Origin: Atriophallophorus winterbourni
Lineage: Eukaryota > Platyhelminthes > Trematoda > Plagiorchiida > Microphallidae
Direction of reading: 5' to 3'
DNA length: 64,000 nt
Assembly (NCBI GenBank): GCA_013407085.1
Contig: JACCGJ010010563.1
Coordinates: forward strand, 1 to 64,000
This document shows positions 29,500-39,348 of the stretch, in pieces. The position numbers and the translations under genes are program-made. Below the pieces are notes generated by a model. The model had not been told where the DNA came from. It saw only the letters and a program-made list of their open reading frames with translations, and searched no databases. Position 1 is the first letter of the stretch, and the number at the start of each line of letters is the position of its first letter.

Positions 29500-31900
29500 G
29501 GTGGAAATACATACACCAAGATCTATGCTCCTTCTCTGAAACATTGCTGCAGTAGATTTTGCGAATGAAGTCACCGGATTGTAAATAAATTTGAGTGCTT
29601 CATGATCAGTTACTACAGTGAATTCATGACCAAATAAATATTTGTGTGAGCGCATGACGGCCTAATACATAGCAAACGCTTTTCAATGAGTCAGAGCATA
29701 ACTTTGTTCTGCTTAACTCAGTCGACGTGAAATACACAATAACGGATGACCATTGTGTTCAAAACAACAGTAATTCTATGACGAGAAGCATCTTTGATTA
29801 AAACAGAACTAAAATTTCATGTAAATGGATTAAGTAAACTACTGAATTGCAGAAAGGATGAAACATCCTGAAGTGTCCTTTCATGTTTAGCAGTCCACTT
29901 GAACTTTGTAGCATTCATTAATGTAAACAATGAATTAGCAACTTTTGCAAAATTCGGAATGAATTTATAATAATATTATAACACTCCCATTACCAATCGA
30001 AGTTCAGTGAAAGAATTTGGCGATTCCGTTTCCACCAAAGGTTTAAGACGATTCTGGTGTGGATGGACTTCATTAGAGTATACACGGTATCCAAACCAAT
30101 TAATTTTATCAACATAAATGACGCATTTATCCAGAGTTAATTTCACCTTTTAATGTATGACACGAGAGAGTAGAGCTAACAAACGTTGATCATGAACAAA
30201 ATTATCCGGTGCACGAATAATAATGTTGTCGTGATAAAGTTCGACACCTCGAAGACCATTAACAATATTGTTCATCACATTTTGAAATACAACTGGTGAA
30301 ACAGGTAATCCAAACGGAAAAACTTATAACGATATTATCCAAATGGCGTGTTATTGGTTGTAGTTTCACTTGATGTTTCATTAAGTGGTATCTATAAATA
30401 AACATCCTTTAGATCTATTTTCGAGAAAACACATGAACCACGTAAATGAGATAAGATAGCTTCAGGCTCCTCATCTGTACAACTTCGCTCTATTAATCGA
30501 AGGTTCGGTGTCATCTTGTAATCTCTACCAACACGGGGCGTTTGATCATCTCTTTTTAGAAGAGTAAATTTTGGCGTTGCCCATTTGGTGGCTTCCACAG
30601 GAACAAGAATACTACGTTCACACACCTTAAACCATATGGAATCAGGTGAAATTTCAAAAATGTAGGATAACCAGTTATATCTAAATGAATAGGTTTTATT
30701 TTCATACCGCCGGAAAGCGATTCACACTGACTAATTAAATCTTTTATTTTAAAGCAAGGATATGTGGACCATATTTAATTACAATGAATGAACATTCAAC
30801 TTTTTTACGCAGTGCGATATCTGACTGAAATCGAGCAAACTCCGACAATAGGTACAGAATGTCCGGTAACGCCGGGAATCGAAATGTCAGATCGATGAAT
30901 TTGAGCATCAAGAGTCAAACGTTTCAAGTCATTCAATTAAATTAATGATTCCACACTTCCTGTATCAAGTATAAACTCTTTCGAAACACAACGAACGAAT
31001 ATACGCTTGCGAATATGAGAGACCATGGATGATAAGTCTGATAAAGATAAGAGGTGTTTTGATTTTCTACATTGACAAATTCTTTGTCATTATTATGCAC
31101 ATAACATGTCTTAGATTTTTAACAAACAAACTGAAAATATTTCTAATTTTATCACATTTAAATCATTTATCATCAAGAAATTGACAAGAAAATCGAGAAT
31201 GTAAATTGCCACAGGATGCACATTTTCCAAACTTCGGTCTCTCAAAATAGGAATTGCTTTTGTTGACTTTGCGTATTCTGTCTGGTATGACCTCAAAATC
31301 GCTTTGCCTATGTGGTCGGTTGCTTGACTGGCGTTTAGGTTTGAAGGTTTCAAACGAAATGGATTGATTGTCAATATTAATTTGAGGATTAGTTTCTTTG
31401 CAACATCTTCGTAATCTTCACATATACTTTTAAAATTTCAAAAAAAGTTGAAATATTCGCATTCAATAACTGACGATATAAATCGGGTTTATTTAAACCA
31501 GCGAATAAGCGATACATTTAATGATCATTTAGTCTATCTTCAAAAGCAAAACTTGAAGCTTGTGTTTGTAATTCCAGAATAAGTTCACAATAAATTGGAT
31601 TCATGTCGTTGCAGTGTATTGAAGCGAGCATGTTCAGCAATTTCGAAATTTTCTTGGAGTAACATGAGCCAGTAAAATTGATTTCAATTCAGTAAAAGCC
31701 GTCTTAGCACGTGGAATAGTAAATGATAAATTTTTTAACCGAACATAAGCAGTTTCTCCTGCTAAAGTAAGGTAATGTGCAGTAATAATTTAATCAGGCA
31801 TTTCACCCTTGCTAACACAACGAAGTTCAAACCGTTTCAAATAATCTTTGATTTCTCAAGGATATAGCTGATCACGACGCCAATTGTAATGAATTGTATT
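29500..31900 (-). pseudogene. Ty3/gypsy gag-pol remnant
   Basis: Read right to left: a zinc-knuckle-like CASCGNLHSRFSC (~31,180), an aspartic protease motif ILDTGSVESLI (~30,965), RT fingers VPVEATKWATPKFTLLKRDD and VFSKIDLKDVYL (30,625-30,392), then RNase H VVTDHEALKFIYNPVTSFAK (~29,600). The order gag-PR-RT-RH is that of Ty3/gypsy. There are many stops and frameshifts; integrase and LTRs were not found. The sequence is a different family from the remnant at 27.3 kb. Confidence 0.82.
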
Positions 31901-32084
31901 GTATGGAATGGAATGAAACTACCAACCCAAGAAAACAAGTGAGAATAAACAACGGTCAGTATTCGAATTACGCGGTATATATTGATGTATATAAGTTAAA
32001 CAATTAGAATTTGAATAACCGCATTATTGAATGCCTTTTGAACAATCACCACATATACGCTTTTCTGTGGTATAACACCAAAAT

Positions 32085-32150
32085 AAATTTGGACGCTCGA
32101 CCGGAGACTCAGCCACAAATCGTCCTGTTAAGACTAAACTGAACTGAATG
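32085..32150 (+). repeat. R2 fragment
   Basis: GGACGCTCGACCGGAGACTC then AACTGAACTGAA, the 3' end of R2. Confidence 0.55.
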
Positions 32151-32214
32151 TATGCGCAACTTAACAATTTCTGACTGTCACCGGCCTAGAAATAGAATTT
32201 TTTATTTAGCTAGT

Positions 32215-33160
32215 ATCAGTTGTAAGAATTTGTGTACCTGAGGGACGCACTAGACGTATCATTGAAACTGTGGGTCTCAGTCAGTTCCTGCAATGGACAC
32301 AAGCAACTGCAACAAGCAGTTGATGACTTACTCAGTTGGGCACATCGCTGGTCGCTGCCTATCAATGAGGACAACACTCCGATGACACTGGTGGTGAATA
32401 CTTTCTTGGAGGTAAGCCTATTAGAGCGGTGACGGTCGAAAAAGACTTAGGGATTCCGGTTATGGATTGCTTGAAGTCGAAGGCTGACACTTGTCGGAGA
32501 ATAGGCAGCGCTATCAGGATGCTCTGGGCGATTCGGGGTTCATTTGCGCCTATTACCCCGCAAACGTTCCAGACACTTTTCTCTGCGTACATCAGTCCTC
32601 CGTTGTATTTCCTCAGTCTAAAGGCGAATGCGACTACTTGGAGAGGGTACAAAGGAGGGGCACTAAGATAGTTCGTGGAATGCGCCAACTCGCGTACGAC
32701 GATAGGAGGAGCTTACTGAAACTCTACTCCCTAGAACTTCGAAGTAAAAGATTTGACCTGCTCATGATACGCATATTCTTTTCGATCAATATGGAGAGCA
32801 GTTGATATATTACTTCCAACTAGTAGACGAGTCGATGAATCAGGGACATGACTTTAAATTGCAGATGCCTAGAAGGATGAAGCTGAGTAATGAGAGCACG
32901 CTGTTCACGTGGGTGGTGAACACTTGGAACTGTCTACCGAAAGGTCCCCTTCTCTACCATCTGAACAGCTATTCAAAAGCGCGTTGGGTAAGCATTTGTT
33001 GAGACGGATGGACTTGATCCCCGGAGTGATATAGTTGTGTTCCTCTACTCTCAGGGTTTGCCTCGTCAGCAGAAGTCACCCATATCTATTTCTGTGATGA
33101 AGCTTAAACGGGATTTTATCCCTTCTGCTTTGGATTCAGAAGAAGAAGAAAAAGAAGTAT
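32215..33160 (+). pseudogene. CR1b RT thumb and 3' end
   Basis: Successive frames: LQQAVDDLLSWAHRWSLPIN, VEKDLGIPVMDCLKSKADTC, LERVQRRGTKIVRGMRQLAY, LYSLELRSKRFDLLMI, VVNTWNCLPKG, then a UTR ending in a GAA-rich run (33,131-33,146). RT catalytic motifs lie upstream and are absent. The same family is at 21.6 kb. Confidence 0.82.
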
Positions 33161-33164
33161 CATA

Positions 33165-34110
33165 AAGTGCGCTCGAGATATAGGAGGATAAAAAACAACC
33201 AAATAGAAGAGTGGAGTTGCCTGAAACGACAATAATTCTGGACGCTTCATTAGCATATAGGCCATGTAAGGCCTGCGTTATAGATATGACAAGAACAAAA
33301 CTTGACCTTGAACTGTTAACCTTCAAGGTTATCTTTTAGCCCTTAACGGTTGAATGGGTCAAATTCGGTACACAAAATTTAAAGGTTTATGATAGGATAA
33401 ATTGGACAGATCACTTCGGTATGCCGGGAGTATCAAATTCGGCACACGTTCTGCTCTCGTTTAATACGCGTTTGAGACGGCTGAGCCATGCGGCGTGCCA
33501 GTTGTCAACAAACTTCGGAAGTGAGGTGACGCTTGTAAAATAATTCAGGCAGTTAAGTCGTGATAAATGTGCATTAGAAATCAACTAAAAAATTATTTCC
33601 ACTATTCACTTTTAAATTGCTACATCAGCAAAGCCAACTTGAATGTCGCCGCAGGTTTTTCTCGGTGCGAGTATGCAATCCATAGAATGCTCTTCCATGC
33701 AAGCTTTTTGAATTCACTTCTTTCGGTTTTTTCAAAGGTCTCCTCGATTCCCACCTCCATGAAATCTCCCACTCCCAAGACACTATTACCCCCTCGTGGC
33801 AACGATCCCAGTATCGGAAGTCCAAGCGCACGCAGTCTCAGCTGACCCTGTTCCGGAGGATGTGGTGGCTAGCGGTGTCCCGGGTTGACGCCCTACCTGT
33901 CCAAATGCCACAAAAATCCACTGATGGTGCAGGCTAACGCGAATGTGGCCCGCTATAAGGCCTTGGAAACTCGAACATTTTACTATTCTTTTCTTTTCGA
34001 CCCACCGCACGATCCACCCTGCGGTTTGTACAAGCTCCCCGCTTTTTATACCGTAATAAACTATTGACTATTGACTATTTTAACTATGATGATCTTTATT
34101 GTTGCATATG
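33165..34110. other. unclassified; possible retroelement 3' end
   Basis: No known protein. The stretch from ~33,700 ends in repeated ATTGACT units (34,060-34,080), as a non-LTR element tail would. No second copy was seen in the window. Confidence 0.3.
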
Positions 34111-34114
34111 CAAT

Positions 34115-34235
34115 TTTGATATCCTGGCAGTGGTGGGTGCTTCTCTGCAGCTTTCCACCGAAAGAAATTCTGGACGCTCGATTGGCTTGTTAGCCACATA
34201 CTGTCCTGTGCAAACTGAACTGAACTGAACTGGCT
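34115..34235 (+). repeat. R2 repeat, 3' part
   Basis: GCAGTGGTGGGTGCTTCTCT to CTGTCCTGTGCAAACTGAAC and three more AACTG units; opposite orientation to 24.36 kb. Confidence 0.82.
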
Positions 34236-34299
34236 TGCTGTATTGACCACAGCTGATTTTGATAGAATCAGCATAATAAATTCCCAGAGCCCTGTCTTT

Positions 34300-34510
34300 T
34301 GCGGGAGAGCCTAAATTGTCTACGCAAATACTCAATGTCTTCTTAGTAAGTTCGAAGAATTGAATATTCATGTAACCGAGCTAGATTTATTGATACGCGT
34401 TTCCGGCAAATAGATTACATCGATATCGTGGCTATCAAGTGTACGAGTTAAGGCTATCTTTTATGCGATGCGTGCAAACGTCTGCACATTAAACACCATT
34501 TATTTGAACG
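34300..34510 (-). pseudogene. RTE2 endonuclease scrap
   Basis: Minus strand: FNVQTFARIA...LTRTLDSHDIDVIYLPETRI, the N-terminal endonuclease strand (compare CCLSETRLYDPS at 2.88 kb). Confidence 0.6.
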
Positions 34511-34690
34511 GTACACCTCGGCAAAATAATGCTCTATTAGCATTATGAGAAGACAACGTTTTCAATGTTACTAGATTTGGGGACCTTGATACACAAACTG
34601 CATCTCTATCAGAGCTAGCTAGTAGAGGACCACAAAACTGGAAAGTTTTCTTGTGGACGCGATAGTACCTGGTTGCCCACGTAAGTATGA

Positions 34691-34725
34691 TATGAAAGCA
34701 CAAGCCTGATCCAGGCAAAGTATCA
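34691..34725 (-). repeat. R1 SINE tail scrap
   Basis: TATGAAAGCACAAGCCTGAT then CCAGGCAAAGTAT. Confidence 0.8.
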
Positions 34726-34769
34726 ACAGCAAACGTAAGTAGGCTTAGCTTAGGGGACCTCATCCCCCC

Positions 34770-34868
34770 TCATATCTGTCTAGGCCTAGGCAACCTGACA
34801 GTATCTTAGCCCACGTACTGTCTCTGACTGTGTGGCACTTTGCCTGGATCAGGCTTGTGCTTTCATAC
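34770..34868 (+). repeat. R1 SINE core
   Basis: CATATCTGTCTAGGCCTAGG to CTGGATCAGGCTTGTGCTTT, ATACATATACAT tail; faces the scrap at 34,691. Confidence 0.9.
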
Positions 34869-34974
34869 ATATACATCCGAAGCCGTTGGTTAAAAAGCTC
34901 GAACAACGTGACAGTGGGTTGAGACTGATTTTGTCTCACCTCTAGAGATATAAGAAGTAGAGAAATGACAGTGA

Positions 34975-35085
34975 GGATCAAGTGTGCTTTCTCATGAAGC
35001 TCACTACCAGTGGCAATCGATATAGCACGATGTTATTTAAAACTGCAGTACACAAGTACTGTACGGTTGCACATCCGTGCGTAGT
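34975..35085 (-). repeat. R1 SINE, 5' half
   Basis: AAGCTCACTACCAGTGGCAA and CAAGTACTGTACGGTTGCAC; the core is missing here. Confidence 0.65.
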
Positions 35086-35214
35086 TCAATGGGTCATTGA
35101 GGTACTTACACTACGTTAATTTCCGGCTACAGCTTGCGGAAAGTAATACACTTGAATTGATGTACTTGAACAGTGGAACATATTCAATCGCACATCCTTG
35201 GACACATTTTTAAA

Positions 35215-35470
35215 CGTATGGTTTAACATTAGAAGAAGATGCCTTGGTTTCTGTTGCGTTTATTTGAGGGTCGACTTTTGCAGCGAAACTACTAATGCAG
35301 TTTAAAAGCGTTTGCAACATTTCGATATTGCCAAGTTTTTCAATACCGAAGATCCTTCAAAACCTAAACCCCTCTGCAGTCCCTAATACCTGGTTCATAA
35401 TCCAGTCGACAATATAGTTGAACAGAACTGGTGATAACGGACAGTTTCACCTGACTCATGTATGCAAATC
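35215..35470 (-). pseudogene. RTE-type RT palm fragment
   Basis: Minus strand: CPLSPVLFNYIVDWIMNQVL then GTAEGFRF, followed by INATETKA. This is RT domain 4 and the strand after the catalytic box. Distinct from RTE1 and RTE2. Confidence 0.65.
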
Positions 35471-35499
35471 AATTTCGCACTATTCTTAAACATAAAGGC

Positions 35500-36513
35500 A
35501 AACCCATGCCTTAGTAGATTTATAATTTAATTTCTTTAATTAGGCTCACGAGTTTCGAGGGAACCTCTTCCGATTGGAGCCGCTCTCTTCCAAACCTAAC
35601 TGTGTACGATGTCAATCTTGAATTGGTCGACAGTTTTGTTTACCTTGGCAGTTGTATCTCCGCTGGAGGTTGTGTCGAGGACGAGATCTCACATCGTGTT
35701 CGCAAAGCGGGTGCAGCGTTTGCTAACCTTCGCCACCTGTGGCGTCGACGCGATGTTTCACTCCATACTAAAGGCCGAGTGTACAACGCAGTGGTGCGTG
35801 CTACACTCCTTTATGGCTGCGAAACCTGGTCTATCCGAGCGGAAGATGTCCGTCGGCTTTCTGTTTTTGATACCCGTTGCCTGCGTAGAATTGCTCGCAT
35901 TCGGTGGCAGCATCGTGTTACAAATATAGATGTCTGCAAGCGGGTGTTAGGACCAGGTGGCCACGGACTGAGAGAAATGCTGATGCTTGCTCGCTTGCGA
36001 TGGTTGGGACATGTATTGAGAATGCCTACTCACCGTTTACCGTACCGCGCCTTATTCGCAGAGTCTGACAGAAGCTGGGAGAAAAGATCGGGTGGCCAGT
36101 CCATGACGTGGCGCGTTGGGATGAAGAAACTCACCGTAGCGCTAGGCTCAGTTGGGCGTATTCGTTTGCCTGGGTGGGGTCCAAAAGCTCCACCTAATAG
36201 TTGGCTGGAAACCTTACGCGATATGGCTACAAACCGAAGTCAGTGGCGCCAGTGTATTTTATTATGTGTGTCATAATTTTTTTATTCGGTATTATTTTAC
36301 ATAAAAAACAAAAAACAAAAACAAAACAAAAAACCCAAAAAATCGCATGCAGTGAAACTACAAAAACAAGCTGCTTTTTTGTGCATTTGCTTTTGCGTAT
36401 TCCGCTTGCCTGCTTTCCCTTTTCCACGCGCTTGCTTATCTGCTTTCCCTGCTTCATATTGCTTGGCACTTTATCTGGCTCCAGACTTGTGCTTCATGAT
36501 GATGATGATGATA
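35500..36513 (+). pseudogene. RTE2 C-terminus and 3' UTR with (GAT)n tail
   Basis: The open frame 35,602-36,276 gives LELVDSFVYLGSCISAGGCV, VYNAVVRATLLYGCETWSIR, LRRIARIRWQHRVTNIDVCK, LARLRWLGHVLRMPTHRLPY, LPGWGPKAPPNSWLETLRDM. The UTR is A-rich, then ends GGCACTTTATCTGGCTCCAG, ACTTGTGCTTCAT and GAT units (36,498-36,513). That final ~35 bp resembles the end of the R1 SINE. Confidence 0.88.
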
Positions 36514-36770
36514 TTTCATAAAAAACGTGGTGTACGGAGTTGAATATCACTGCGGAAATTGATAAAACGTGCCATCATTTGCTGTGGATACCATGTACCG
36601 TGTTCCAGAATCCTGTGCAAGGTGAATATTTGGTCTACGCATTCCATTGCAGGACGGGCCCCACCTTGCTTGACTCTTGTACGCAAGTAACCTCTGGTAC
36701 ACAGCCGGTTCTGCATCAACGTTGAAAAACAGTTTCGCTGTTGTATCGATGAATCTCATTCCACAATATC
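36514..36770 (-). pseudogene. RTE2 RT finger scrap
   Basis: Minus strand: VKQGGARPAMECVDQIFTLH then RILEHG, the QQAGFRPGRGCVDHIFTLRR block of RTE2. Confidence 0.6.
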
Positions 36771-37019
36771 AATATCAACAACAATATCAACAATTTATTA
36801 TTATGTAGTTAGAAGTAGGATGATAAGCATACTCTATTCCGATAGTAAAACCTCAGAATCTCAGATAGAAGAAAAACAGTTGGTGTAATGGAAATATTAA
36901 TGTGTCAACACAAACCTCATGTACTTTAATAGAAATCCTGTTTTCTCCATGTGATGCACTATTCTCCACTCGTCGTAAAACAAAAAAATATGATATGGCA
37001 TCGCAATTAATTAGGTAAT

Positions 37020-37112
37020 CGCTGCTCTGTACGGAGGCGGCGCTTATTATGCAGATGACTGATGGGCACTTGTCTGGCTCCAGACTTGTGCTTTATGATG
37101 ATGATGATAACT
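37020..37112 (+). repeat. RTE2 3'-end with (GAT)n tail, 5' truncated
   Basis: GGGCACTTGTCTGGCTCCAG, ACTTGTGCTTTAT, then GATGATGATGATAA. Confidence 0.75.
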
Positions 37113-37701
37113 GACTGAAATGCTCAACCCATCATGCTATCTTACCATTGGAATCCAAGATTTTCTGCCCTTTTGAATCTCCGAGGTTCGTGCCAAAACT
37201 GCAATATCCAGTTGCGGTACGAATTAGGTAAAACACTATTCATAGTCTTATAAGTTCGCTGTAATTTTTATTTCAGACAGTTTTGCCAGGTAAAACTGAT
37301 TATCCTTAGGAGCGGATCATGTAGCGGCTCTCTTTAAGAATCGGTAATCACAGGCGCCATTCATTTGAGCGTCTCTTGCTTTCGCAAATTGTCTATTGAT
37401 TCTCTGATAAATTCCGTCTTACGGGTGGCCGGAAACGCTGTCATGGTTTTTCAACACCGTGGCGTGAGCAACTTCTTTATGTCCACCTCTGTTGCTCGAC
37501 TAGGACATGATTCTCATCCAACAGCTCAGTAATATCACGAATGAGCTTCTTTCATTGGGTTCCCTTAGATTATCAAGTTTAAGCGCCTTCCAGGGTTTGT
37601 CTTCAGTTCAGCATTCGATATCCGTACTTTGCGCGATCGAGAGTGGGACCAGTGCCCGCTGCATTCCCGGTTTCATTCCAACGATAGGGCTTACAATCCA
37701 A

Positions 37702-37806
37702 TCTGTCTAGTCTTGGGCAACCTGACAGTATCTTAGCCCACGTGCAGTCTCTGACTGTGCGGCACCTTGCCTGAATCAGGCTTGTGCTTTGATACCATAT
37801 ACCATA
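37702..37806 (+). repeat. R1 SINE core
   Basis: TCTGTCTAGTCTTGGGCAAC to CTGAATCAGGCTTGTGCTTT, ATACCATATACCATAC tail. Confidence 0.88.
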
Positions 37807-37899
37807 CAATCCAATACTAAGGAAATTGAGTAGATGAGAATTAGAATGGGGTCGATTGGATTCACCGTTTTACAACGTAACCACGTGTTTCCTATAGCA

Positions 37900-37960
37900 G
37901 TGACGAGCAACTGGTTTCAAGGCGCCAGCCATCCACCTTTGTTCCTTCTCCTATCGGCAA
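37900..37960 (-). repeat. R3 scrap
   Basis: ACTGGTTTCAAGGCGCCAGC, TTCTCCTATCGGCA; inside an R1-dense tract. Confidence 0.55.
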
Positions 37961-37966
37961 CGGATG

Positions 37967-38190
37967 TGCAATCGTGTAGCATTTCTGTGCTGTGCGGCTA
38001 ACATCGTGCTAATTTGATTGACCAACGGTAGTTAACTTCATGCTGAAACACGCTGGAGTCTCACTACCAATTCTATTCCCCCCTCATATCTGTCTAGACC
38101 TGGGCAACCTGACAGTATCTTAGCCCACGTGCAGTCTCTGACTGTGCGGCACTTTGCCTGGATCAGGCTTGTGCTTTCATACCATATCGG
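37967..38190 (+). repeat. R1 SINE, full length
   Basis: GATGTGCAATCGTGTAGCAT, GCTGTGCGGCTAACATCGTG, TGAAACACGCTGGAGTCTCA, CTGGGCAACCTGACAGTATC, CTGGATCAGGCTTGTGCTTT. A good reference copy. Confidence 0.92.
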
Positions 38191-38314
38191 CAACGGTCCA
38201 TTAGTTTCAAAGAATTTGCGGAAAACAGGAATTCTGCCCACAACTATTCCACGCGGTGATTTTTGATTTTTTGAATCCCGGTGCATTTTTGCCGAACCTG
38301 TGGAAGTCACTCGT

Positions 38315-38385
38315 ACAGACCGGGAGCTGGACATGGTTGTCAGAGGCTGTTTAAAACGCGCACCATATGGGAGCTATGCGAACTA
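38315..38385 (-). repeat. R3 scrap
   Basis: GGACATGGTTGTCAGAGGCT, GCGCACCATATGGGAGC. Confidence 0.6.
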
Positions 38386-38538
38386 GAAACACGTCATTGA
38401 CACAAACTTGATTCGTTCACTGGAATTGAAAATCGATTAACCAATTGTGTGGATTGTCGATGATATTGGGTGTCTTCAGCTTAAAGATTAACTGGCCATT
38501 TAATACACGGTCGAACGCTCTGCTCGGTATGCATGAAT

Positions 38539-38768
38539 GTATGAAGGCACAAGCCTGATCCATGAAAATGTTCCGCGTAGTCATAAACTGCACGTGGGCT
38601 AAGATACTGTCATGTTACCCGGGGCTGGATAGATGAGAAAGAAAATAGAACATAAAAGTTGTAGTGAAACTCCAGTGTTTCAGTATCCAGTTCACCAAAG
38701 ATGGCCAATCAATTTTTCATGGTTTTCCGCACAGTACAGAAGTACTGCACGATTGCACATCCGTGCTA
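38539..38768 (-). repeat. R1 SINE, full length, diverged
   Basis: TATGAAGGCACAAGCCTGAT to TACTGCACGATTGCACATCC. Confidence 0.85.
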
Positions 38769-39258
38769 TGCTAAATGAACCTGCAGAATTCTAAATATTT
38801 TATATACGAATGCCTGTCCGAACCTTTTCTCTCAGATGAACACCTCAACTATGTGTCATTTAGCTCAATGAGGATCACAATCGGCATTATCTGAGGCAGT
38901 ACTTCTTTAGTTGAGAAGTAGTGTATTTCTGGAATAATCTACTCGAGCCCACGATCGCTTGCACAAATATAGCTGCGTTAAACACGGCCGCATCAATGCC
39001 TCGTGCACGAGGTATGGAATATTTCGGTATCCTTCGGAGCCTGTAATTTTGGCTGAAAGATTATTTCATTTAACCGCAAAACACCCCGAGCTTCATGATT
39101 CCATCGAGGTTTTTCGATTCACTGGTTTATAAAAGAAGTGGTAACGTGGACAATATTCCGCGCTTCAGTCTGCTCACATACTTTTTGTACATCCTTCATC
39201 TATATCCATGAATTTAATAATTTTTTCCTTATGCTTATTTGCTCACAGGTAAACTAAG

Positions 39259-39348
39259 CCGAACGGTGTAGCTCTTATTTATGTTCGCAACGAGAGCATC
39301 AACCCTTTATTTTTGTACGGAAGAAAACCTACTTTGTGTCAAATTGAG
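39259..39348 (+). CDS. WDR4: WDR4 possible upstream exon
   Basis: 30 codons: [20 protein letters not shown] then [10 protein letters not shown], fitting the [20 protein letters not shown] then TKPWQCLSVR stretch of human WDR4. Good donor GTAAGG; the acceptor (CTAAG) is weaker. Phase 0 agrees with the next exon if that one starts at 39577. Confidence 0.6.
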
